Shown here: one piece after another, positions 51,089-59,292 of the stretch
Layout: each line of letters begins with the position of its first letter
How positions within the stretch are numbered: the first letter of the stretch is position 1
Assembly: GCF_021249405.1 (NCBI RefSeq)
Contig: NZ_CP089593.1
Span: 2,445,168 to 2,509,167 of the forward strand
Reading direction: 5' to 3'
DNA: 64,000 nt
Source of the DNA: Halobacterium zhouii
GTDB taxonomy: Archaea > Halobacteriota > Halobacteria > Halobacteriales > Halobacteriaceae
Program-made: the position numbers and the translations under genes
Notes under the pieces: model-generated
What the model was told of the DNA's origin: nothing
Seen by the model: the letters and a program-made list of their open reading frames with translations, nothing else
Database searches by the model: none

Positions 51089-53257
51089 TTACTCGCCCAC
51101 GGCGGTCCCGGACCCGCCGCGGCGTCCGCCGAGTGTGACCAGGAACAGCAACGCGAGGCCGATGCCGTACATCACCACCATCGGGATGGCGATGACGAGC
51201 ATCGTGTAGAGGCTGTCGGGCGTGACGAGCGCGCCGAACGCGAACATCGAGAGCACGGGCACGCGCCAGCGCCGGCGCATCGTGTCGTAGGAGACGATGC
51301 CGCCGAGGTGGAACAGCACCATCGTCACCGGGATGTCCGCGAGCAGGCCGATACCCCCGGTCAGCAGGAACACCGTCCACGCGAAGTTGCTGATGGTGTA
51401 ACTGATGACCATGTCCGCGCGATGCGCGTCGTACACCAGATAGGAGATGACCTCGGGGGCGATGAACGCGTAGCCGACGTAGCTCCCGAGCGCGAGGCCG
51501 CCGACGATACCGCCACCCCACACTCCGATGGTGCGGCGGTCGCCCGTCACGAACCCGCGCTCGGAAAGCGGCGGCCACGCGTAGTAGACCACGATGGGGA
51601 GCACGCCGATGGCGGCCAGCACCGTCGAGAGTTTCACCTGGAAGACGAGCGCCTCCACCGGGTGCTGTGCGATCGGCCAGTCGACGGCGCCCGTGGGCTG
51701 GACGTTCTGGGGGATGCGCGCAATGAAGTCGTCGCGCAACTGCGCGAACCCGCCGTAGTAGAGCCACCCGAAGATGGCGACGAGCATCGCCATGAACGAC
51801 CCCACGATGTGGAACGCCCGCGAGCGCAGGCTGTCGAAGATGAACCGGATGTCGTGGTAGTAGCCGCCGATGTCGTCTTCAGTGGTTTCGTCCTCCGTGA
51901 ACGCGTCCATCATGCCCGCTGCCGTGCTCTGGACGGTGTTGGACTCCTCGTCGTCCGCCTCCCCTTCAGCCTGCTCGTCCAGGCGTTCCTGGACCTCGTC
52001 GTAGCGGTCGAGGATGGCCTGGGCCTTCTCGTCGTCGTCCTCGTCCATCGCGTGCTTTGCGGCGACGAGCGCGTCGTCCTCGCTCATCGACGCGAACGTC
52101 TCCGGTGGCGCCGCCCGGACGCCGTTGGCGTCGAGCATCTCCAGGTCGATGTCCGCGGGGTCGCCGCCGCCGCGGGCGGCGACCGCCTGTGCGGCGCGTT
52201 CGATGGCGACGTAGACGTAGTAGAACAGCGCCGCGGCGAGCGCGAGCGCCGCGAACAGACCGGCGAGCAGCAGGTAGCCGGTCTCGGGCGGCACGCCGAC
52301 GGCTTCTGCCACCGTCGGCACCCGGAACGACGAACCGACGAACTCGAGTCCCTCGTTGAACGCCGCGACGGCGCCGTACTTCCCGGCCGCGTACCCGGCG
52401 GCGAACCCGAGCACGCCGACGCCGAGCACGCGGTTCCAGCGCTCCCGGAACACGCCGCGCACGTCGACGTGCTCGCGCCCTCGCTTCATCGTCACGACGA
52501 TCTTCGAGAGGTACAGCGAGAGGCCGTAGAGGAGGATGAGCGGCGCTGCCCACAGAATCTGCGTGAACGGGTCGGGCGGCGAGAAGAACGCGCCGAACGT
52601 GAAGATGGCGATGACCGCGACCTTCCACCGGTCGCGGAACGTCTCGTAGGACACGATGCCCGAGTACGAGAGCGCGGACATCACGAGCGGGAGCTGTGCG
52701 GCGAGCGCGAACGAGAGCGCGAGGAAGAGGATGAACTCCGTCCACTTCACGATGGAGTACTTCGGCGCGATGCCCGCGCCGACCGCGTTCGCGGCGAGGA
52801 AGTCGAACATCAGCGGGAAGAACAGGAGGTACGCGTACGCGATGCCGATCAGCCCGAGTCCCGCTCCGAGCACGACGAACCCCGCGATCTGGAGGCGCGA
52901 AACGTGCACCTCGGGGATGATGTCGCGCTCCTCGAGCGGTTGCCGGGCGTGGTAGAGCAGGACGGGAACCGCGAACGCGACGCCCGTGAACAGCCCGATT
53001 TTCACCTGCATCAGGATGACGTCGAAGGGCGTCTTCGCGATGACCGAGGCCGCCTGCACGAGGAGGTCCGCTCTGAGTTGCGGCCAGATGACCTCCCGCA
53101 TTCCGTAGACGCCGACCAGCAGACCGACCACGAACGCGATGAAGACGTGCTGGAGGCGCTTTTGCGCGGACCGAAGCAGTACGCCGATGGTCTCCCGTCC
53201 GGTGTCGATGGTGCGGGCCGTGCTGGGGTCCACGATACCCGAACCGGAGCCACTCAT
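51089..53257 (-). CDS. tatC2: Double-length twin-arginine translocase TatCt
   Basis: This haloarchaeal form of TatC has two TatC domains in one chain of 722 residues. Domain 1 (about 20-265) carries RSAQKRLQHVFIAFVVGLLV, FTGVAFAVPVLLYHARQPLE, PLMFDFLA and FGAFFSPPDPFTQILWAAPL. After extra helices and an acidic cytoplasmic segment (about 390-455) comes domain 2 (about 475-705). It has FIFDSLRSRAFHIVGSFMAM, VLPIVVYYAWPPLSERGFVT, YDTMRRRWRVPVLSMFAFGA and LVTPDSLYTMLVIAIPMVVM. It recognises and transports folded RR-leader proteins. It is divergent from tatC1 at 53350. Confidence 0.95.
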   Translation of the reverse strand: MSGSGSGIVDPSTARTIDTGRETIGVLLRSAQKRLQHVFIAFVVGLLVGVYGMREVIWPQLRADLLVQAASVIAKTPFDVILMQVKIGLFTGVAFAVPVLLYHARQPLEERDIIPEVHVSRLQIAGFVVLGAGLGLIGIAYAYLLFFPLMFDFLAANAVGAGIAPKYSIVKWTEFILFLALSFALAAQLPLVMSALSYSGIVSYETFRDRWKVAVIAIFTFGAFFSPPDPFTQILWAAPLILLYGLSLYLSKIVVTMKRGREHVDVRGVFRERWNRVLGVGVLGFAAGYAAGKYGAVAAFNEGLEFVGSSFRVPTVAEAVGVPPETGYLLLAGLFAALALAAALFYYVYVAIERAAQAVAARGGGDPADIDLEMLDANGVRAAPPETFASMSEDDALVAAKHAMDEDDDEKAQAILDRYDEVQERLDEQAEGEADDEESNTVQSTAAGMMDAFTEDETTEDDIGGYYHDIRFIFDSLRSRAFHIVGSFMAMLVAIFGWLYYGGFAQLRDDFIARIPQNVQPTGAVDWPIAQHPVEALVFQVKLSTVLAAIGVLPIVVYYAWPPLSERGFVTGDRRTIGVWGGGIVGGLALGSYVGYAFIAPEVISYLVYDAHRADMVISYTISNFAWTVFLLTGGIGLLADIPVTMVLFHLGGIVSYDTMRRRWRVPVLSMFAFGALVTPDSLYTMLVIAIPMVVMYGIGLALLFLVTLGGRRGGSGTAVGE

Positions 53258-53280
53258 TGGTGCGGGGTAACCCGCTCGCG

Positions 53281-53289
53281 GTTATCAAT
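53281..53289 (-). promoter_or_regulatory. tatC2 TATA box
   Basis: On the minus strand GATTGATAACC (about 53281-53289) is centred about 27 bases before the tatC2 ATG at 53257. It is one half of a compact divergent promoter pair in a 92-base gap. Confidence 0.5.
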
Positions 53290-53314
53290 CTTCTCGTCGA
53301 TTGCCAAAAGAAAG

Positions 53315-53323
53315 CCTATAACG
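53315..53323 (+). promoter_or_regulatory. tatC1 TATA box
   Basis: CCTATAACG at 53315-53323 is about 31 bases before the tatC1 ATG at 53350, preceded by a purine-rich AAAAGAAAG that suits a BRE. It is the plus-strand half of the divergent tat promoter region. Confidence 0.55.
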
Positions 53324-53349
53324 ACCCCATCGCCAAATGATGGGTAGGA

Positions 53350-54600
53350 ATGCCCGAGGAACCGGACGGCGGGCGGAACACGGCCGGCGAACCCGCCGAG
53401 CGAGACGACGAGTGGGGGGACCTCACTCCCGCCGTTCGACGCGCCAGCGAGGACGGCGACAGTTCGGGTCTCGCGCCCGCCGACAGCGCCGGTGACGACC
53501 AGCGCGACGGCGACTCCTCGGACGACCAGACGGTCGACGAGGCGGCCGACCAGCGAGCGGTCGATGACGGTTCGACCGACAGTCCGGGCGACGACTCGAC
53601 AGACGATTCGGACGGCGACACCGGCGACGAGTGGGAGTGGAGCGACGACGACTTCGAGAGCGTCGGCCCCACGTCCCTCGAGCAGGGCGCGGGTGTCGAC
53701 GGCGCCACCGAGGAACCAGCGGACGCCACCGATTCCGCGGAACCGGCAGACTCCGTCGCCCCCGTGGAACCGGCAACGGGTCCTGGGGACTCCGCCGGGC
53801 CGACCGCAGAGTCGGAAGACGCGACGGTGCTCGACACCGAGGAGATGCCCGACCCGACGACGGGCCTCGGCGGCGGTGCGCCCGACTCGGACGTCGAACA
53901 GCCACTCGCCGTGCACGTCGAGGAGATGGTCAAGCGCCTCGCCATCGTCATCGCCGTCGCCGGCCTCGTCAGCGTCGCCGTCTTCCCGGTCACCGAGGGA
54001 CTCGTGACCACCATCTGGGACCACGTTCTCCCCGGGGTGGAGGCCATCGACCCCCGCATCTACCACCCGCTCGAACTCATCATCACGCAGATCAAGGTCG
54101 CCAGCCTCGCCGGCCTCGTCATCGCGCTCCCCGTTCTCGTCTACCAATCCTACGTGTTCATGCGCCCGGGTCTGTACAAGCAGGAACGCCGCTACTACCT
54201 CGCCGCCGTCCCGACGAGCCTGGTGCTCGCGGTGCTCGGTGTGACGTTCTCCTACTTCGTCGTGCTCCCGTACACGATGAGCTACTTCCAGGGGTACACG
54301 ACGGGCACCGCTAACGTCGCGTTCGCGCTCGGCACCACGTTCAACCTCATCCTGATGGTGATGGGGTACCTCGCCATCGTCTTCCAGATTCCGCTGTTCA
54401 TCATGCTCGCCATCATGCTCGGCGTCGTCACCCGGCAGTGGCTCGAGGGTCGCCGCCTGCTCTTCTGGGGCGCGTTCGCCGGCATCTCCTTCGCGTTCGG
54501 GAGCATCGACCCGACCGGCGTCGTCCCCGTGCTCGTCGCCATCACGATGATCGTCCTGTTCGAGGGGACGCTCGCGCTGCTCCGGTGGACGGGCAACTGA
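53350..54600 (+). CDS. tatC1: Twin-arginine translocase TatCo
   Basis: This single-domain TatC has 416 residues. A very acidic N-terminal extension of about 185 residues (many DDS, GDD and SDD runs) is specific to halophiles. The TatC core follows (about 190-416): HVEEMVKRLAIVIAVAGLVS, PLELIITQIKVASLAGLVIA, QSYVFMRPGLYKQERRYYLA, FVVLPYTMSYFQGY, MVMGYLAIVFQIPLFIMLA and FGSIDPTGVVPVLVAITMIV. It starts at the ATG at 53350 (MPEEPDGGRNTAGEPAE). It works with TatA proteins encoded elsewhere; both TatC types being divergent here matches haloarchaeal practice. Confidence 0.96.
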   Translation: MPEEPDGGRNTAGEPAERDDEWGDLTPAVRRASEDGDSSGLAPADSAGDDQRDGDSSDDQTVDEAADQRAVDDGSTDSPGDDSTDDSDGDTGDEWEWSDDDFESVGPTSLEQGAGVDGATEEPADATDSAEPADSVAPVEPATGPGDSAGPTAESEDATVLDTEEMPDPTTGLGGGAPDSDVEQPLAVHVEEMVKRLAIVIAVAGLVSVAVFPVTEGLVTTIWDHVLPGVEAIDPRIYHPLELIITQIKVASLAGLVIALPVLVYQSYVFMRPGLYKQERRYYLAAVPTSLVLAVLGVTFSYFVVLPYTMSYFQGYTTGTANVAFALGTTFNLILMVMGYLAIVFQIPLFIMLAIMLGVVTRQWLEGRRLLFWGAFAGISFAFGSIDPTGVVPVLVAITMIVLFEGTLALLRWTGN

Positions 54601-54801
54601 CGACGTCGCTGCTGGCTGATTCTGCTACCCCTGACGCTCCGACGAAGATTCAAGTAAGAGAACGGGACCAACCCGCCTCGTGCGCTGAGAGCGAGCGCGC
54701 GGGATTCGGAATCGGAACGCGACAGTCACCCCCGCGCGACGCAACGACTGTCCGAACGCCAACCAACGCTTCCCGTGTCTCACTGGGACGGCGCGAACGC
54801 C

Positions 54802-54981
54802 TCACGTCGTTTCGGTGATGGACTTGGTCTCGAGCCACTCCTCGAACTCGAAGAAACAGTCCGAACAGAGCCGCCCGGTCGTGGTCTCGGTGCCGTCGCT
54901 CGCGGCCTCGAACGCGTAGCGCTGGTGGCGCGGCTGCTCCGGGTCGAGTTCCGTGCCGCATTTGTCGCAGTATTCGACCAT
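54802..54981 (-). CDS. Small zinc-ribbon protein
   Basis: This 59-residue protein starts at the ATG at 54981 (MVEYCDKCGTELDPEQPRHQ). Two CxxC pairs (C5/C8 in YCDKCG and the later LCSDCFFEF pair) are about 32 residues apart, a one-zinc ribbon like haloarchaeal CPxCG-type small proteins. Such proteins often affect stress or translation, but this one's role is unknown. An in-frame TTG/GTG extension to 55032 looks non-coding. The 201 bases before 54802 (after tatC1) hold no gene I can support. Confidence 0.8.
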   Translation of the reverse strand: MVEYCDKCGTELDPEQPRHQRYAFEAASDGTETTTGRLCSDCFFEFEEWLETKSITETT

Positions 54982-55072
54982 GGGGAACGGGTCTTTCGAC
55001 GGAAGGCGGAAAAGTCGGACGGCCAACGTCACCCGCTCCCAGGACGAACCCGACGGGAACTCTCCGAGAACG

Positions 55073-56056
55073 CTACTCGTCGCGGATCTCTCGGAGGCGT
55101 TCCCGTCCCGGCGCGATGAGCCGATCCAGGTAGTCAGCGAGCGCGCTCTTCGCGTCCGCGGGGTGGAGTTCGCCGGACTCCAAGTCCGACGCGAGGTCCT
55201 CGTAGTCGTCGTACTCCAGGTCGCCGCCGTACTCCTCGGGGCGCTCGACGACCACCGCCTCGAAGCGCGGGAAGACGTGGTACTGGAACAGCTCCAGCAC
55301 CGGGTTCACGAGGTCGCCCTCGGGGTCGCGCTCCGGCGGGCAGAACGCCGAGTTTACCTTCTCCTCGAGGTCCTCAGTGGAGTCCTCGAGAGAGATGGTG
55401 ACGCCCGAACTTGAACTCATCTTCCCCTCGCCCGTGGTGAGGTCGCCGATGATGGGCGTGTGGAGCGCGGGCCGCTTCTCGTAGCCGACGCTCGGGAGCT
55501 CCTCGCGGGCGAGCATGTGGACCTTCCGCTGGTCCATCCCGCCGATGGCGAGGTCGACGTCGAGGTACTCGATGTCGAGGGCCTGCATCAGGGGGTAGAC
55601 GACGTGGCTCACCTTCGCGGTGTCTCCGCCCTGGATTTCCGCCATCGCGCGCTGGGCTCGCTTCAGCGACGTCTCCACCTGGAGGGCGTGAAGGTCGAGT
55701 TCGTACTCCTCGTCTAGCTGGTAGTCCGAGCCGAGCACGAACTCCGTGGCGTCTTCGTCGAGGCCGAACGCGAGGAACTGGGCCTTCATCTGCTCTGCGG
55801 TCTCCCGGATTTCCTCGAACGTACCCTTGTCGTTGAGGTAGGCGTGGACGTCGGCGAGCAGGACGACGACGTCCATGCCCGCGTCCTGGAGGTCGATGAG
55901 CTTGTTCGCGGCGAGGAGGTGGCCGAGGTGGAGCACGCCGGAGGGCTCGTAGCCGACGTACGCCCGCTTGCCCTGGGGGTCGTCGGCTAGCTCCTGCACC
56001 TCCTCCTCGGTCACGACTTCCGTCGCGTTCCGAGTGACGAGTTCGTAGGCGTCCAT
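55073..56056 (-). CDS. tyrS: Tyrosyl-tRNA synthetase
   Basis: This class I synthetase of the short archaeal/eukaryal type has 327 residues and starts MDAYELVTRNATEVVTEEEV. The HIGH-type motif is HLGH (43-46, YEPSGVLHLGHLLAANK). YDYQ-like SDYQLDEEYELDLHAL, QALDIEYLDVDLAIGGMDQR and the KMSSSS loop (GEGKMSSSSGVTISLED) follow. The C-terminal helical part (about 255-327) is shorter than bacterial TyrRS, as expected. A TATA-like GCATAACC lies about 30 bases upstream. It is 91 bases downstream of the zinc-ribbon gene start. Confidence 0.96.
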   Translation of the reverse strand: MDAYELVTRNATEVVTEEEVQELADDPQGKRAYVGYEPSGVLHLGHLLAANKLIDLQDAGMDVVVLLADVHAYLNDKGTFEEIRETAEQMKAQFLAFGLDEDATEFVLGSDYQLDEEYELDLHALQVETSLKRAQRAMAEIQGGDTAKVSHVVYPLMQALDIEYLDVDLAIGGMDQRKVHMLAREELPSVGYEKRPALHTPIIGDLTTGEGKMSSSSGVTISLEDSTEDLEEKVNSAFCPPERDPEGDLVNPVLELFQYHVFPRFEAVVVERPEEYGGDLEYDDYEDLASDLESGELHPADAKSALADYLDRLIAPGRERLREIRDE

Positions 56057-56351
56057 GTCCGGGGAGAGTCGGCGCGGGGGGTTATGCGTTCTGGATGCGT
56101 GTCACGCCCTTTCCAGCGAACCCGAGGGTTTCGGGTGCGTCAGCGGCCGGTACGCGCGCTGGAATCGGCGACGATAGCGACGCCGTCATCGCGACCTACC
56201 GGCCAGCTTTCCCCGTTCGAGTCGACGCAGTACTGCGGTTTTGAGAGTCGATGCCAGACGCGGCTGCGGGGGACGGGAGTCCGGCGCCCCACGCCGCTAC
56301 GGTCGCCCAGACGGCCCGACAACTCCACGCGAAACGGTGCTTTCGGGCGCG
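56057..56351. other. Intergenic region with tyrS promoter, otherwise nothing seen
   Basis: These 295 bases lie between two minus-strand genes. GCATAACC on the minus strand (56083-56090) is a likely tyrS TATA box, 27-34 bases before its ATG. The remainder is GC-rich with a small inverted pair around 56110-56130 (CCCGAGGGTTTCGGG). I see no tRNA cloverleaf and no credible ORF. Confidence 0.5.
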
Positions 56352-58319
56352 CTACGTTCGGTCAGCGCGGTGCTCGCTGATGATGGAATCGACCATGCTC
56401 TCCTTCTGTTCGCGCTCGCGCTCGTCGCGGCGTTTCCGCCAGTCTTCGAGGACGGCCTGCACGTCCGCCTCCTCGGCGACCGCGAGTTCGTCGACTTCGC
56501 GAATCGGCACGTCGTCCGCGGGCCCCACCGGAATCTCGTGCTCGAACAGCACCTCGTCGGCGGCGTCCGAGATGCCGCCCGACCGCAGGACGACGCGGGG
56601 TTCGAACTCGGCGAGCAGCTCCGCGGTGCGCTCGCCCGCTCCCGACGCGTCGCGGAGGTAGACCACATCCCCGGACGCGATGCCGTACTCGTCGTCCGCG
56701 GCCTCGATGGCGTCGACGGTGAACTGCTCGACGGGCTTGACCGCGACCAGGTCGCCCTCGGTGTCGACGTCCGCGAAGTTCGAGTGGTCGAGCTTCCAGA
56801 GGTCCTTGAGCCGCTCGAGTTTCGCGTCGAGTTCCTCGGCGCGCTCGACAGCCTCGTCGCGCTCCGTCGTGAGGCGGTCGTTCTCCCACTCGAGTTTCGT
56901 CACTTCGCGGCGCTCGCGGGCCTGCTGGCGTTCCTCTCGGCGGGCCTCGGAGAGCTCCTCCTCGTAGTGCTCGATCTCCTCGTCTTTCTCCTCGACGGTG
57001 GCCTCGAGGTCCGCGACGTGGGATTCGAGGCGCTCGACCTGGGCTTCGAGGTCGCGGATGCGCTGTTCCTCGTCGGTGAGCTCACGGGGCTCGTGTTCGA
57101 CCGTCGTCTCGGGTTCGGGGTCGTCCGCTGTGAGGTCCGCGAGCACGCCCTCGACGGACTCCTCACCGCCGAGCACGCGAGCCACCACTTCGCCGCGCTC
57201 GACGTTCGGCGGCGTCTGCTCGGTGACGCGCTGGATCTGGTCGGCGTGCGCGTCGTGGGCGTACAGCGCCGCCGCCATCGCGTCCCGCTGGTGGTCGTCG
57301 TCGTACCCCTCCTCGCGGGTGCGGTGTTGTTTCTCGTCGACCGGCAGGTCGCTGTCGGGCGCCCAGCCCGCGGCGTCGAAGCTCGCGCGGATCTTCTCTA
57401 CGGTGTTCGGCATCGGCGTGACGTCCGCGGCCACTATGACGGGCCGCCCGCGTTCGATGATCCACTCGATGACGTCCGCGGTGTCGGCGGTTCGCGTGCT
57501 CGTCACGTCGAGGACGCGGCCGTCGAGCGCGACGAGTGCGACCGCTGTCGTCGTGCCGGGGTCGACGCCGACGAACACGCGGTCCCGGCGGCGCGCGAGC
57601 GCCCGGAACTCGATGCCGTCGCGGCGCACCGGTTCGACCTCGACGCGGGTGTCTCCGGAGCGCCGCGAGGAAACCGGGATGTCCTCGGCGCGCGCTTCCA
57701 CCGTGAACACGGCGTTCGCGTAGCCGCCGTACTTCTCCGTGACGTCCACCTCGTAGTCGAGGCCGGCGTCGTCGAGTTTCGACTCGACCTCGCGGCTCGC
57801 GCGCTTCACGGAGCCGTGAATGCGCCGCGTGAAGCGGTCCTCGCTCCATCCGCCACCGCCGCCCGTGGAGCGGCCGCGGGAGACCTTCACCGTCGTCTCG
57901 TTCGTGAACGCCGACACCTCGTAGCCGACGTTCTGCGCGGCGAGGCGCGCCGACGCCTCGGCCTCCTCCATCGCGGGCTTCCCGTAGGGCACGCCGTGGC
58001 GCTTCGCGACCCGGGAGAGGGGTTCCGGGCGCTCGTCGCCGGTCACCTGGACGAGTTTCGTCTCCGCCGGCAGCCCGCGAAGGAGGTGGACCAGCTGGTC
58101 CTTGTCCGCGGCGAGTTCGTACATGTTGTCCGTCGCGACGATGGCCGGCTCCTCGCTCTCCACGCGCCGCAGGAGCTTCCGGCGGGTCACGACGTCACGT
58201 TCGACCGTCTCTCCGTCGAAGACGACGAGCGCGTAGGATGGTGCGTCCCCGCGCACGTCACCGCTCTGCACGTCGACGCCGAAGACGAGGGCGTCGAGGG
58301 CACTCGTACGGGTGCTCAC
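56352..58319 (-). CDS. DUF460 RNase H-like protein with coiled coil
   Basis: This archaeal protein of 655 residues starts MSTRTSALDALVFGVDVQSG. It has an N-terminal RNase H-like segment (about 10-130) and a second RNase H/resolvase-like domain (about 235-370) with VFVGVDPGTTTAVALVALDG, VIVAADVTPMPNTVEKIRAS and HQRDAMAAALYAH. A long coiled coil (about 415-525, EEQRIRDLEAQVERLESHVA) and a C-terminal alpha/beta domain (about 530-640) follow. The Asp/Glu pattern suggests a nuclease, but activity and substrate are not established for DUF460. It is 52 bases downstream of comA. Confidence 0.85.
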   Translation of the reverse strand: MSTRTSALDALVFGVDVQSGDVRGDAPSYALVVFDGETVERDVVTRRKLLRRVESEEPAIVATDNMYELAADKDQLVHLLRGLPAETKLVQVTGDERPEPLSRVAKRHGVPYGKPAMEEAEASARLAAQNVGYEVSAFTNETTVKVSRGRSTGGGGGWSEDRFTRRIHGSVKRASREVESKLDDAGLDYEVDVTEKYGGYANAVFTVEARAEDIPVSSRRSGDTRVEVEPVRRDGIEFRALARRRDRVFVGVDPGTTTAVALVALDGRVLDVTSTRTADTADVIEWIIERGRPVIVAADVTPMPNTVEKIRASFDAAGWAPDSDLPVDEKQHRTREEGYDDDHQRDAMAAALYAHDAHADQIQRVTEQTPPNVERGEVVARVLGGEESVEGVLADLTADDPEPETTVEHEPRELTDEEQRIRDLEAQVERLESHVADLEATVEEKDEEIEHYEEELSEARREERQQARERREVTKLEWENDRLTTERDEAVERAEELDAKLERLKDLWKLDHSNFADVDTEGDLVAVKPVEQFTVDAIEAADDEYGIASGDVVYLRDASGAGERTAELLAEFEPRVVLRSGGISDAADEVLFEHEIPVGPADDVPIREVDELAVAEEADVQAVLEDWRKRRDEREREQKESMVDSIISEHRADRT

Positions 58320-58371
58320 GTTGGACAGAGATAGGCGTTTGGCGAATATAAGCTTGGGGCGGCTGCGTGGC

Positions 58372-59199
58372 TCACTCCCTGTACGTGACGATGCGCCCCC
58401 AACTGGACTTCTTCCCCCAGAGGCCCGAGCGCATGCACTCCAGTTCCACGATCTGGGAGTTGTCCACGAACAGGTTGACGTTCGGCCCGAAGTTCTTGAC
58501 GTACCACTCGAACATCTCGGGACCGGGCGCCTCGAACACGCAGTTCTCCATCCCGAGTTCGTTCGCGATGGTGTAGACGACGTCGGTGCGCCACTCGTGG
58601 ACCTCCTCGGTGATGCCCTCGGCCTCGACCATGAGCAACTCCGCGCCGGCCTCGAGGTGGCGCCTGCCCTCCTCGACGGCCATTTCGGGGTCCTGCTGTC
58701 CCTCGGCTTCGAGGTCCTCGGGGCTCGACGCGCCGCCCGCGCCGAACTGAACGTTGATCTCTGGTTTCGGTTCGACGCCGTCGTGCTCGGCGACCAGTTC
58801 GGTCATCGCCACCATGTCGTCGGTGTCGATGGCGAGGAACCCCGAGGAGATCTCCACGATGTCGAAGCCGAGGTTGGCGCACTCGGCGACGTACTCCTCG
58901 ACCTTGTCGTTGTCCTTCACGAGCACGTTCTCGATGAACCCGCCCGTGGAGACCTTCACGTCGAACTCGTGGCAGACGTCGATGAGTTCCTCGACGGCGT
59001 CCTCGGGCATCAGCGCGAACGACCCGCCGGAGAACTTGTAGATGTCCACGTAGCGACCCATCGTCTCGAGGATGTCCCGGAGTTCCCGGGGTCCCATCGG
59101 GTCGTAGTACGGGCCGCGGATCTCGGTGATACCCTTCTCGCGTGGCTTCTCGGGGCGGTCGTTGACGGTGAGGAAGTCGAACGCGCGGTCTGCGGACAT
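58372..59199 (-). CDS. comA: Phosphosulfolactate synthase (ComA family)
   Basis: ComA adds sulfite to phosphoenolpyruvate, the first step of one coenzyme M pathway. The 275 residues form a TIM barrel with family segments KPREKGITEIRGPYYDPMGP, YVDIYKFSGGSFALMPEDAV, VKVSTGGFIENVLVKDNDKV and GFDIVEISSGFLAIDTDDMV. The INVQFGAGGASSP and FEAPGPEMFEWYVKNFGPNV stretches complete the pattern. It starts at the ATG at 59199 (MSADRAFDFLTVNDR). No ComB or ComC gene is visible here. In a halophile the product probably serves sulfolactate rather than methanogenesis; that is inference. Confidence 0.85.
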   Translation of the reverse strand: MSADRAFDFLTVNDRPEKPREKGITEIRGPYYDPMGPRELRDILETMGRYVDIYKFSGGSFALMPEDAVEELIDVCHEFDVKVSTGGFIENVLVKDNDKVEEYVAECANLGFDIVEISSGFLAIDTDDMVAMTELVAEHDGVEPKPEINVQFGAGGASSPEDLEAEGQQDPEMAVEEGRRHLEAGAELLMVEAEGITEEVHEWRTDVVYTIANELGMENCVFEAPGPEMFEWYVKNFGPNVNLFVDNSQIVELECMRSGLWGKKSSWGRIVTYRE

Positions 59200-59292
59200 G
59201 ACGCGTGAACTGACGGCGTACCGACGGTTAGCGGTGGTTACGGGGACGTTCGGATTGGTGGCGGGATGCCGACGAGTTCGTTCACAGACCGC

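Noticed and set aside
50867..53347. Plus-strand frame of 826 codons opposite tatC2
   Set aside because: It is a mirror frame of a GC-rich membrane-protein gene; its His/Arg/Asp-rich composition is unlike any real protein, while tatC2 has clear family motifs.
56110..56240. tRNA-like GTTCGAGTC word and small stems upstream of tyrS
   Set aside because: No acceptor stem or anticodon arm can be built around it.
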